Notes under the pieces: model-generated
What the model was told of the DNA's origin: nothing
Databases searched by the model: none
Seen by the model: the letters and a program-made list of their open reading frames with translations, nothing else
Assembly (NCBI RefSeq): GCF_030817055.1
Contig: NZ_JAUSYV010000001.1
Coordinates: 5,046,001-5,110,000 of the forward strand
Length of the DNA stretch: 64,000 nucleotides
Source: Bacillus sp. V2I10
GTDB lineage: Bacteria > Bacillota > Bacilli > Bacillales > Bacillaceae
Direction of reading: 5' to 3'
In this document: piece after piece, positions 24,960 to 34,400 of the stretch
Position numbering within the stretch: the first letter of the stretch is position 1
Layout: each line of letters starts with the position of its first letter
Position numbers and translations under genes: made by a program

Positions 24960-26094
24960 ATTTAGATTCTACAATTTCGCCCTTATAAAAACGCTTTTTA
25001 TGAAGCTCAACCTTTAATCCTCTGCAGATTTGCTTCAGTTCACGCTCTTCTCGTTCTGTTACAAGCGAAACGACCGTTCCGTCTGCTCCATTTCGTCCTG
25101 TTCTGCCCGAGCGGTGAACATACTGCTCAACTGTTTCGGGAAGGTCATAATGAATAACGTGTGTAACCCCTTCAATATCGAGGCCTCTTGCCGCTACATC
25201 TGTAGCGAGGAGCATCGGAAGCTCTCCTGTACGGAAACTTTTGATGGCTGTTTCCCGCTCGCGCTTTGTAGAATCCCCGTGAAGAATGCCTAGCGGCAAT
25301 CCTTTGTACATAAGCTTTTCTGCTAAAACAGCTGCATTTCCGATATCTTTTACAAATGCAATTGTTTTAGCTCCTTCTAATCTGGAGAACTTTTGAAGAA
25401 GATCTATTTTATCTCTCGCTTCTGCAGTGAAGTAAATATGATCGACTTCAGATTGGACACTTTCATCTCTGCTTACTTTAATGACTTCCGGGTTTTGCAT
25501 CAGGCTTCTCGCTTCTGCTTCCGTTTTTTCCGGGAGAGTTGCCGAGAAAAGCAAGAGCTGTCTGTCCTTCAGTGTTGTTTTAATAATGTTTTTAATATCT
25601 GACAAATGTTCAGGCTGAAGGAGCTGATCGCCTTCATCAAGGACGATTGTTTTTACTTCATGCATTTTGATTTTCTTTTGTTTAATAAGCTCAGAGACAC
25701 GGCCTGGTGTACCGACAATAATCTGCGGACGCTTTTTCAGCTTTTCCTGCTGTCTTTTCACATTTGCTCCGCCGATGAAAGAAGCTCCTAAAATGCCGCT
25801 TCCCTCCGACCATTTTTGAATCTCCTGATGAATCTGCATGACTAACTCGCGAGAAGAAGCCATAATTAACGCTTGAACTCCCTTGCTTTCTGCATTGATG
25901 CGCTCTAAAAGCGGAAGCAGGTAAGCAAGTGTTTTTCCTGTACCTGTTGGGGATTCAGCGATAACGTCACGTCCATCCAATATCATTGGTATCGCTTTTT
26001 CCTGTATAGCTGTCGGGTTTGTGTATGCTGCTTTCTTCCATGCCTCTTGTAAAAATGGCTTCGCTTCTGTCAGCAATGACCATGTATCGTTCAT
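24958..26094 (-). CDS. yfmL: DEAD-box RNA helicase YfmL
   Basis: This ATP-dependent RNA helicase has the length of B. subtilis YfmL (378 vs ~376 residues), a factor linked to ribosome maturation. The Q motif (PTAIQEKAIP), motif I SPTGTGKT, GTPGR, SAT in LFSATLPE, and motifs V/VI (LLATDVAARGLD, HRSGRTGRNG) are present. The Walker B box reads DEGD instead of DEAD. It has no C-terminal RNA-binding extension. I use the ATG at 26094, six bases after AGGTG; the upstream GTG overlaps that site. It lies 26 bp after the rlmCD gene on the same strand. Confidence 0.93.
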   Translation of the reverse strand: MNDTWSLLTEAKPFLQEAWKKAAYTNPTAIQEKAIPMILDGRDVIAESPTGTGKTLAYLLPLLERINAESKGVQALIMASSRELVMQIHQEIQKWSEGSGILGASFIGGANVKRQQEKLKKRPQIIVGTPGRVSELIKQKKIKMHEVKTIVLDEGDQLLQPEHLSDIKNIIKTTLKDRQLLLFSATLPEKTEAEARSLMQNPEVIKVSRDESVQSEVDHIYFTAEARDKIDLLQKFSRLEGAKTIAFVKDIGNAAVLAEKLMYKGLPLGILHGDSTKRERETAIKSFRTGELPMLLATDVAARGLDIEGVTHVIHYDLPETVEQYVHRSGRTGRNGADGTVVSLVTEREERELKQICRGLKVELHKKRFYKGEIVESK

Positions 26095-26120
26095 AATTTT
26101 CACCTTTTCATTTCTTTGGA

Positions 26121-27509
26121 TTATTTCTTTTCAAGCAATGTGACACTTTCCACATGTGCTGTATGCGGGAACATGTCTACAGGCTGAATGTGCTTCACTT
26201 TATACACTTTTGAAAGTGTTTGAATATCTTTTGCAAGTGTTGATGGGTTGCAGGAAACATAGACGAATTTCTCCGGTTTGACCTTTAAGATCGCGCCTAA
26301 TAATTTTGAATCACAGCCTGTACGCGGCGGGTCCACTACAACAACATCAGGACGCCACCCTTCCCCAAGCCATTTAGGCAGCCAGTGCTCAGCCGTTCCT
26401 TTTACATAAGTTGCATTTTTAACTCCATGCTTCTTTGCATTTTTCTTCGCATCAATAATGGAGTCCGCGATTGTATCCATCCCTCTGATTTCCTTCGCAC
26501 CTTCAGAAAGCCACATGCCGATGGTGCCGACTCCGCAATATGCATCAACTACTTTTTCAGAACCTGTAAGCTGCGCCGCTTTTTTTACTTCGTTGTACAG
26601 CTTGACTGTCTGAACAGGATTTAATTGAAAAAAGGCACGTGCTGATAATTCAAACGAAAGATCGCCTAATTTCTCCTGAATAACTTCTTCGCCTTCTATG
26701 TGAATGGTTTTCTCTCCGAAGATCAAAGACGTTTTTTCACCGTTCACATTCTGCATGATGGATTTCACTTCAGGAAGGCGCTTCTGAATTTCACTGACAA
26801 TGAGTTCTTTGCGCGGAAGATTCTCCTGTGATGTGATCAAAACAATCTGTACCTCACCGCTTGTAAAGCCGACTCGGCTGACAATCGTACGTACGATGCC
26901 TTTGCGCTTACGTTCATCATAAATTGAGACCTTCAAATCCTGCAAAATCTGCTTTACTGTTTGAGTTGCTTTATTTGTTGCTTCATGCTGTACAATACAG
27001 TGATCAATATTTACAAGATGATGGGAATTTTTGCTGTAAAGGCCGGAAATGACTTTGCCGTTTAGTAAACCAGTCTGGAACTGGCTTTTATTTCGGTAGT
27101 TCCAGGGATCATCCATGCCTATTGTTTGTCTGATTTCAACTTTACTTAAATCAAGCCCTGAATACCGCTCCATCGCCTGAACAATAATGTCTCTCTTTTC
27201 TTTTAATTGCTGTTCATAGGAAAAATGCTGAAGCTGACAGCCTCCGCACTCATGATAAACCGGACAAGGCGCATCTACTCTGTGAGGGGATGCCTTTCTG
27301 ATTTTCTTGATCTTGCCTTCTGCAAATTTCTGTCCTATGTTCGTTGCTTCTACCACAACTTCCTCGTTCGGAAGGGCGCCGGGCACAAAAACGACTTGTT
27401 TTTTAAAGTAGCCTACCCCTTCTCCATTAATGCCGAGTCTTTTTATTGTGAGAGGAAAAGTCTGTCCTTTTTCAAGGGTAATTCCGATGTTTTTCTGATT
27501 GGTCTTCAT
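26121..27509 (-). CDS. 23S rRNA (uracil-C5)-methyltransferase, RlmCD/RumA family (YfjO-like)
   Basis: This SAM-dependent enzyme makes 5-methyluridine in 23S rRNA. The 462 residues contain an N-terminal TRAM domain (LGINGEGVGYF), an iron-sulphur motif CPVYHECGGCQLQH, the SAM site DAYCGVGTIGMWL, VVDPPRTGCD and the catalytic Cys in YVSCNPSTLAKD. The start is the ATG at 27509 after GGAGCGGC; an upstream ATG at 27560 overlaps the yfjP stop region and lacks a ribosome site. Gene order (next to yfjP) points to B. subtilis yfjO rather than its paralogue yefA (rlmCD); the exact target uridine cannot be told from sequence alone. Confidence 0.93.
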   Translation of the reverse strand: MKTNQKNIGITLEKGQTFPLTIKRLGINGEGVGYFKKQVVFVPGALPNEEVVVEATNIGQKFAEGKIKKIRKASPHRVDAPCPVYHECGGCQLQHFSYEQQLKEKRDIIVQAMERYSGLDLSKVEIRQTIGMDDPWNYRNKSQFQTGLLNGKVISGLYSKNSHHLVNIDHCIVQHEATNKATQTVKQILQDLKVSIYDERKRKGIVRTIVSRVGFTSGEVQIVLITSQENLPRKELIVSEIQKRLPEVKSIMQNVNGEKTSLIFGEKTIHIEGEEVIQEKLGDLSFELSARAFFQLNPVQTVKLYNEVKKAAQLTGSEKVVDAYCGVGTIGMWLSEGAKEIRGMDTIADSIIDAKKNAKKHGVKNATYVKGTAEHWLPKWLGEGWRPDVVVVDPPRTGCDSKLLGAILKVKPEKFVYVSCNPSTLAKDIQTLSKVYKVKHIQPVDMFPHTAHVESVTLLEKK

Positions 27510-27525
27510 GTTTGCCGCTCCATTT

Positions 27526-28395
27526 CTATTCAATGCTTCTCCATAAATAAAGAGATGCATAGCTTAAATAAGGTGACCACTCTTTGCTTAGGATCTCCAT
27601 TTCTTCAAAGGTTGGTTTCCGTTCAAGCTGAAAATGCTTTTTTAATGCATTTTGTATACCTATATCTGCAAACGGAAAAAGGTTTGGACGGCCAAGTCCG
27701 AATAAAAGCAGATTCTGGACGGTCCAGGGACCTACTCCGCGTATTTTTACAAGCTCCTTATGAATATCTGCATCTTCCATATACTGAAGTTCTTCAAGGT
27801 TTATTTTGCCTTCAGCTATAAGCTTTGATGTATCAATCACATACTCCGCTTTACGGCCGCTGAACTGAAGCTCCCTTAAATCGCTGTAATCAAGTTCAGC
27901 CACTTTTTCAGGAGCCGGGTAAAACCATACACCATCAATCTGCTCACCGAATGTATGAACAAAACGCTCTGTCAGTGTATAGGCGAATTTCAGGTTGAGC
28001 TGCTGATGAATAATGCACTTCATCAGACAGCCGTAAAGACTAAAATCAAGCACGATCGGCGTCCCGTCATGCGCTTCGAATATTTCTGCAATGTTTGAAG
28101 AACGAAAATGTGTTTGAACATCAACTAAAGAAACATCCCACTGAAAAATACGCATCGTTTCTTTTATTGCAAAGTTTTTATCCGATTTGCCGCTGAGAAG
28201 AAATTCAGGAGCCATTTTAGTGCCCATTCCTTTTACGGTTACAACAAAAGGATCGTTGTTCTGGTTTCGGAGAGGAATAGAAACCTCACGCTTCTCTATA
28301 CGGACATGGTGAAGCGGATCCATTGATAAACGATCAAGCACACGGTCAAAATCATATGGAGGTTCAATTCGTATACGTTCTTCCCACATAGTCAT
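27526..28395 (-). CDS. yfjP: DNA-3-methyladenine glycosylase (AlkA/HhH-GPD family, YfjP)
   Basis: This base-excision repair glycosylase removes alkylated bases. The 289-residue protein has an AlkA-like N-terminal domain, the segment CIIHQQLNLKFAYTLTERFV, then the helix-hairpin-helix KIRGVGPWTVQNLLLF and the catalytic Asp in FPFADIGIQNALKKHF. There is no iron-sulphur cluster motif, as expected for AlkA. I use the ATG at 28395 (AAGGGA six bases upstream). It is in an apparent operon with the rRNA methyltransferase 16 bp downstream. Confidence 0.92.
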   Translation of the reverse strand: MTMWEERIRIEPPYDFDRVLDRLSMDPLHHVRIEKREVSIPLRNQNNDPFVVTVKGMGTKMAPEFLLSGKSDKNFAIKETMRIFQWDVSLVDVQTHFRSSNIAEIFEAHDGTPIVLDFSLYGCLMKCIIHQQLNLKFAYTLTERFVHTFGEQIDGVWFYPAPEKVAELDYSDLRELQFSGRKAEYVIDTSKLIAEGKINLEELQYMEDADIHKELVKIRGVGPWTVQNLLLFGLGRPNLFPFADIGIQNALKKHFQLERKPTFEEMEILSKEWSPYLSYASLYLWRSIE

Positions 28396-28475
28396 CTCAA
28401 ATCCCTTATTTTTGATACTGTGTATTATACCATGAATACACAAGCGGGAAACGCAAAACTCCCTCCGAGCCTAGG

Positions 28476-29279
28476 TCAAAGGGAGTAAAGGAATGGCTGG
28501 TGAAATGTTCGGTCAATCATCAGATCATCAAGGCTTTTAAAGATATATCCTTGTTTTGTTAAATCTTCTATCGCACGGTCAAGTGCTTCTGCATTATCTT
28601 TAGAGACAGTATGCAGCAAAAGAATACAGCCGGGGTGAATTTGAGTCATGATTTGATCATATGAGTATCTCCAGCCTTTTTGTGCATTCGTATGCCAGTC
28701 GACGAAGGCAAGCGACCAGAATACCGGCTGATAGCCAAGTTCTCTTGATAAAGACAAAACCCGTTCACTGAAAACACCTCTTGGCGGGCGCAAATAATTG
28801 ATGCCATGGTAGCCTGTTAGCTGCTCCGTTTTCAGTCTTACCGAGTCCAGCTCTTTCTTAAACCGTTCATCACTGACTTTTGTTAAGTCCGGGTGATGCC
28901 ATGAATGGTTTCCAACAATATGGCCATCATCTGCCATACGCTTGACAAGCTCCGGCTGATCGAGCAAATAATGACCTGTTACAAAAAAAGCGGCGGGAAC
29001 TTTTCTTTTTTTCAGCACATCAAGGACGCTTCCCGTATAGCCGTTTTCGTAACCATTATCAAATGTTAAGTAAATATATTTTTGAGTCGGGTCACCCATA
29101 AAAAAAGAATTATACTTATTCAGCAGCTTCTCAAGCGGCAAACCAGGATTTGCTGATTTGTGATTTTTGCTTTTTTCAAAGCCCCAGTTGATCGGCTGGT
29201 TAGAGACAGACGCTTTTGCCTCATGAATTCCGAATGATAAAAACAGCAGAACGCTTAAAATAGTGCAACAGTATTTCAA
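28476..29279 (-). CDS. pdaA: Peptidoglycan N-acetylmuramic acid deacetylase PdaA
   Basis: PdaA acts outside the forespore membrane, deacetylating muramic acid as the first step to muramic delta-lactam in spore cortex. The 267-residue product has a signal peptide (SVLLFLSFGIHEAKA) and a NodB deacetylase domain with TFDNGYENGYTG, HSWHHPDLT (metal His) and LRPPRG. The DN form in place of DD in the first motif is as in PdaA. I choose the TTG at 29279, with CAGGGGAGCG seven bases before it, over a distant ATG. A GACACTA hexamer-like -10 lies about 25 bp upstream and could be sigma-G-dependent. The corresponding B. subtilis gene is yfjS. Confidence 0.9.
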   Translation of the reverse strand: MKYCCTILSVLLFLSFGIHEAKASVSNQPINWGFEKSKNHKSANPGLPLEKLLNKYNSFFMGDPTQKYIYLTFDNGYENGYTGSVLDVLKKRKVPAAFFVTGHYLLDQPELVKRMADDGHIVGNHSWHHPDLTKVSDERFKKELDSVRLKTEQLTGYHGINYLRPPRGVFSERVLSLSRELGYQPVFWSLAFVDWHTNAQKGWRYSYDQIMTQIHPGCILLLHTVSKDNAEALDRAIEDLTKQGYIFKSLDDLMIDRTFHQPFLYSL

Positions 29280-29543
29280 AAAAATCGCTCCCCTGACATA
29301 GTTTCTATTTATAGTGTCGGAAAGAGCGTGAATTAAATACTGTTTTTCAGCAGGTAACATATGGGAGGGAACTTAAGAAAGTCCATAGGTCTTTTATTGC
29401 AAAACTCCCTATTTATTTAGCGGATTTTACTCATATATTTGAGTTTCGTTTAGGCAACTGATTTTATTGATTTCTCCTAATTACTTCTATTTTGTTTTTT
29501 CAATCATTTTGTCTTTTTAGCCAAGTTTCTCTTTTTAATTTAA

Positions 29544-29572
29544 TAAAAAAAAGCCGGAATAAATCCGGCTTC
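29544..29572 (-). terminator. Terminator of the fumarase gene
   Basis: AAGCCGGA / TCCGGCTT stem followed on the minus strand by TTTTTTTT. The 180 bp between it and pdaA hold AT-rich sequence with TTTAGC-like motifs and no gene. Confidence 0.85.
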
Positions 29573-29575
29573 TCC

Positions 29576-31108
29576 TTAACTGAAAACAGGTTCTTTGAAT
29601 TGTGAGAGCTTTTCAAGAGAGGACTGATCAACATCTGCATGCAGGCTGTTGCCGTGTGAGTCCATTGTGACTACCGCGGTAAATCCTTCAACCTTCAGGT
29701 GCCACATCGCTTCTGGAATGCCGAACTGCATAAGATCTACGCCTTCAACTGATTTAATACAATCTGCATAGTATTGTGCGGCTCCGCCAATTGCATTCAG
29801 ATAGACTCCTCCATGTTCATTAAGGGCTTTCAGCGTTTTTGGCCCCATGCCGCCTTTTCCAATGACCGCGCGAATACCGAATTTTTTCATGATATCGCCC
29901 TGATAAGGCTCCTCACGAATACTTGTTGTCGGCCCGGCAGCCTTCACGTGCCAATTTCCATCTTCATCCTTCAGCATGACTGGACCGCAATGATAGATAA
30001 TTTGACCGTCAAGATCGACCGGGGCGTCATTGTCAGATAAGTATTTGTGAATCGCGTCGCGGCCCGTGTACATCATTCCATTGATATGAACAACATCCCC
30101 AACTTTTAATTCACGGATTTTTTCTTCTGTAATTGGCGCTTCCAGCACAACTTCACGTGAAGCTTGAGGTGCTTCATCCGCTTGATCTGCATCATTCAAG
30201 TTTGGCATCTCACCCTCTTGGTACAGCCAATTTTGAATTTCACCGCTTGCAGCATCAATGTTTACCCCTAAACGGCGATATGCCCAGCAATTATATGCAA
30301 CAGATACAAAGAAGCTAGCAGGAATCCGATTTATTACTCCAACCTTGCACCCTAACAGAGTAGCTTCCCCGCCAAAGCCCATTGTACCGATTCCGAGCTG
30401 ATTGGCTTTTTCCACAATGTACTCTTCAAGCTTTTGAAGATCCGGGTTTGGATTGACGTCTTCTGAACTTCTGAAAAGCTGTTCTTTTGCAAGCTCATAG
30501 CCGGAAGTGCGGTCTCCGCCAATTCCCACTCCAATGAACCCTGCGCTGCAGCCTTGTCCTTGTGCCTGATAAACAGAATGAAGAATGCATTTGCGGATGC
30601 CGTCCAAGTCCCGGCCAGCTTTTCCAAGTCCATCAAGCTCGCACGGAAGACTGTATTGAATATTTTTATTTTCACAGCCGCCGCCTTTTAAAATTAAACG
30701 GGCATCAATATAGTCTTTTTCCCATTGCTCAAATTTAATGACGGGTGTGCCGTATCCAAGATTATCACCGCTGTTCTCACCGGTTAACGAATCCACTGAG
30801 TTTGGACGAAGCTTTCCGTCTTTTGTCGCTTGAGCAATGGCGCGTTTGATCTCTTCTTTCATTTGAAGCTGATTAGCACCAACGGGAACCTTCAGTTTGA
30901 AAGTCGGAAGTCCTGTATCCTGACAAATTGGCGATACATTTTCATCAGCCATTTTGATATTTTCCGATATAGTTGCAAGAGACAATGCAGCACGCGTACC
31001 TGCATTCTCTTTCATTTTTGCTTTCAAAATTGCACGGCGGACATCCTTAGGAAGGTTTGTAGATGTCTCGACAATTAAGTTGTACATGCTTTGATAAAAA
31101 TTTTCCAT
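29576..31108 (-). CDS. Class I fumarate hydratase (iron-sulphur type)
   Basis: This TCA-cycle enzyme interconverts fumarate and malate in the cytosol using a [4Fe-4S] cluster. The 510-residue single chain has both halves of the class I enzyme. The alpha-like part has the cluster cysteines in SPICQDTG, KGGGCENKN and LLGCKVGV. The beta-like part has PITEEKIRELKVGDVV, INGMMYTGRDAIHKYL, IYHCGPVM, GPTTSIREEP and GKGGMG. AGGGGAGAAACAGG precedes the ATG. B. subtilis relies on class II FumC; a class I enzyme is common in other Bacillaceae. Confidence 0.94.
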   Translation of the reverse strand: MENFYQSMYNLIVETSTNLPKDVRRAILKAKMKENAGTRAALSLATISENIKMADENVSPICQDTGLPTFKLKVPVGANQLQMKEEIKRAIAQATKDGKLRPNSVDSLTGENSGDNLGYGTPVIKFEQWEKDYIDARLILKGGGCENKNIQYSLPCELDGLGKAGRDLDGIRKCILHSVYQAQGQGCSAGFIGVGIGGDRTSGYELAKEQLFRSSEDVNPNPDLQKLEEYIVEKANQLGIGTMGFGGEATLLGCKVGVINRIPASFFVSVAYNCWAYRRLGVNIDAASGEIQNWLYQEGEMPNLNDADQADEAPQASREVVLEAPITEEKIRELKVGDVVHINGMMYTGRDAIHKYLSDNDAPVDLDGQIIYHCGPVMLKDEDGNWHVKAAGPTTSIREEPYQGDIMKKFGIRAVIGKGGMGPKTLKALNEHGGVYLNAIGGAAQYYADCIKSVEGVDLMQFGIPEAMWHLKVEGFTAVVTMDSHGNSLHADVDQSSLEKLSQFKEPVFS

Positions 31109-31198
31109 CCTGTTTCTCCCCTTATTGTCTATAGAATTCGGTCAATTTCATTCAATTTTTATTATACTCTTTTGTGTTTTGGATGGAAAGGCTTACAG

Positions 31199-31420
31199 AT
31201 TAGAAATGCGGAGTCTGCTGTCCGGCTAAAAAAATGGATTGCAGAAAACCCAGTCAAGGAGCACCCTAACCCATATGCCAGCCAACAGCGAATTTTAAAT
31301 AAAAACCATCCGTTCATGCGGCTGAAAGTCTTTGTTTCTGGCCAGTCAGAAGGGCCACTGAACAGTTTCCCACAGATGAGTTTTATTAGTACCTCGCTTA
31401 AAGCTTTTTTAGAACCCTAG
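31199..31420 (+). CDS. Possible small protein with non-standard (ATT) start
   Basis: The open frame encodes ~73 residues (NAESAVRLKKWIAENPVKEH near the start, then NPYASQQRILNKNHPFMRLK) with coding-like composition and no recognised family. GGAAAGG lies seven bases before an ATT, the only candidate start in the right place; no ATG/GTG/TTG is available. A good terminator begins inside its stop codon, which supports transcription rightward here. It could also be the 3' remnant of an older gene. Confidence 0.35.
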   Translation: MRNAESAVRLKKWIAENPVKEHPNPYASQQRILNKNHPFMRLKVFVSGQSEGPLNSFPQMSFISTSLKAFLEP

Positions 31421-31442
31421 GCCTAGCCTAGGGTTTTCATTT
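31413..31442 (+). terminator. Terminator following the 31199-31420 frame
   Basis: AACCCTAGGC-CTA-GCCTAGGGTT followed by TTCATTTTC. Confidence 0.75.
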
Positions 31443-31444
31443 TC

Positions 31445-31476
31445 ACAAAAAAACTGCCCGGACACAGTCCGGACAG
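31445..31476 (-). terminator. Terminator of the phosphodiester glycosidase gene
   Basis: On the minus strand CTGTCCGGA-CTGTG-TCCGGGCAG followed by TTTTTTTGTG, just past the stop at 31484. Confidence 0.85.
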
Positions 31477-31483
31477 CTCCTAC

Positions 31484-34400
31484 CTATTTTACTTCTTTAG
31501 GAAGGATCTGAATATCTAAGCTTCGTTTAATATCTAAATACTGATAGGCAACGTTCAGAGTTCCGCTTTTTTTTGTTTTAATCTTGCCGCTTCTCCATTC
31601 TGCTAATTCGGGAGGAGACAGTTCAAAGAAAATCTTGTCTGTGTTCATGCCGAATCTATTTCCATCCTTATCAATGGCTGTAGCGGTTAAGCGAATGTTT
31701 TTTCCTTCAATCACTTGTTCAGTATTTGGATTCACTTCAATGTTTACTGGTTTAATTAAATCAGGGTCTATTACAGTCACAGTAATGGTACTGCTCTTGC
31801 CACCTGAGATGGCTGTAATATTTGCTGTTCCTCTCTTAACCGTTTGAATTGTTCCATCCTCAGATACTTTTACTGCCTTTTCATTATCTGAAAACCATTT
31901 AATATTGACACCTTCGAGTGAACTTAAGTTCACAATATAGTTTCCTGTAATCTCTCTGAAGTCACCAAACAGATTTAAGCTGCGTTTTGCTCCCGCTGCT
32001 ATTTTCATCTGGCGTTTTTCGTTAAGAGCATCATCTACAATGGAAACATCCGTAAGCAGAGGATTGAACTTGTATTGCATTCCAGCGTTTGTGACTTCCA
32101 GAATTCCGCTGCCAAGAATATTTCCTTTATCGTTTGTTACATATCCTTTGCTTGCTCCATTTCCTGTTATAGTGTATTTCACACCATCTTTTTGCCAGGA
32201 TTGAAGGATGTGAAGGTGGCCAAACAATACTTGAATATTTACATGTTTATTTTTCTTTTTGTAAGTTCCAAGAATGGTTTCAAATTGCTTGGCATCTGCA
32301 GGATTCATTTCATGCTTCGTGCCAAAATCGTCCTTCGTTGTATTATGCGTTACGACAAGAACGTTTTTCTTTTTGTTTTCCTTAAGAACTTTCCCAAGGT
32401 AATGGAACTGAGTGGAATCAGAAGCTGAAATGCTTTGGCCAAAGGCACTGTTCAAACTTACAACCAATGTGTTTCCATACTCAAAATGGTAAGTAGGAGA
32501 GCCAATGAAGTTTGAATAATAGTCAATGTTCCCCTGAAACGATTCATGGTTTCCCGGTGTAGCAAAAAACGGTTTTCCTGAAAGAAGATTAATATCTTCC
32601 TTTGCTCTATTCCATTCAGCTTCAGATGAAGTATCCACGATGTCCCCGACATGCATGACAAAATCGGAATCTTCTTTTTCAGCCCGTTCAAACAAACGCT
32701 TTGAATAAGTAAATCCTTGAGTATCAGGCAAAATGGAAATGTTAAATTGATTTGCTTTTTCCGGCTGCTTTAGCACCTGTGTTTCAAATTCTTTTACATA
32801 TGGTGTCATCACATTCCCGCTGTTATCCTTAGCCTCAATCATAAACGAGTGCTTGCCATTTATAAGAGGTTTTTCAGGCAGTGCATATGCCCACCCAGTC
32901 TTTTCATCATAATGAACAGATGCAGAATGGCCGTCAATTTTCACTGAAGTGCTGCCCTGCTTCACTCCGCTCTTTTCGTCCCTAAGCTTAAATGTAATTC
33001 TTGGTTCATCAGTTTTTTCTATCACTTTTCCTGTCGGAGTTACATTTGAAAGAACCGGCTCCTCTGTATCTTCACTTAGATCTACCGTTATTTTCTTGTC
33101 TACAGCCGGAACGGAAATATTTCCACTTGTGTCGCGTGCCGTAGCTGTCAGATGATAAATACCTTCTGACAGATTTTCAGCGGATGCTTCCACTCTGCCC
33201 GTATCAGCCTGGTATGTGTGAGGAATCTTTTCACCATTTAGTTTCACTTCAATTGAATCAGCGTCTACTCCCGACTCCTGATCAATTAAAAGAGAAGAAA
33301 ACGAAATGTTGTTTTCATAGACCATATTGCCTGATGGTGTTACCTCTTTAAATTCTGGACCGTTAAAATCCTCTGTTTCACTTGAATACATGAATCTCAT
33401 ATGATCAAGAAAGACGGTTCCGCTGTAGTCCGGTACGTTTTTATTTGTTTCTACAAAATAAAGATAGTTGAAAACAATCGGCAGCGCCCAGTCCTGAGGA
33501 AGTTCAGCCTCAAGGTATTTCCATCCGATCCAGTCTACTTTAGGTGCAAGATCCAAGGTTTTGTTAACATTATTCGCTTTAAAAATCAGGCGTGCCCACG
33601 GCGCTTTTCCGTCCCCGTAGACCCATACTCCAAATTTCTTCGGTCTGATGTCTGTTTTATAAGTTTCATACATAGAATCAGCAAGCTCATCCGGCCATTT
33701 GCCAGCTGATGAACGGTACCAGTGAGGAACGACATTAATGGTTCCGTTGTACTTGCGTGTCCACTTTTTAGAATCATAATCGACGCGGAGACTTGTCTCC
33801 CCGAGTTTAGCTTGTTCGATTGACAGCCGGTGCGTTCCCCCCATGTAGCCTGTTACCTCATAGCCTTCATTAGGATATGTTTCGAAGTCGTCTACAACCT
33901 GCTCTTTAAGTCCAATCAAAAGCTCAATCTGTTTTTCAATGGTTCCTAGCTTGGCAGAAACAGTCGTTCTTGTTCCTGCAGGCACATCTTCTCTAACTTT
34001 AATCGTGCCATCTGCAGCAATTTCTCCATATTCTTGAGCCATTTTCCATTCAATAGCGTCTCCAGTCAGAACAACATCTTTCCCATCTTTCCTTGCTGTT
34101 ACCTCCAGTTTCTTTTCTTCTCCAGGCTGAAGAATAACTGGTCCCCCGTCAGTAAAATGGAATTCATCTACCTGGTCAATCACATTAACAGATGCCTGGC
34201 CGCTTTTTCCATTAATAACGGCTTCCACTTTGTCCGTTCCTGCTAGTTCCGGAGCTTTATATAGTCCAGTTTTATCAATCGTTCCTTTTGAAGCTCCCCA
34301 AGTAACGGAACGGCTTGCAATTGATACCGGATTCCCGTTGTTGTCTGTTGCTTTCACTCCAAATGGAAAAGCTGCATTTTTAAAAATCGTGATATCCTTT

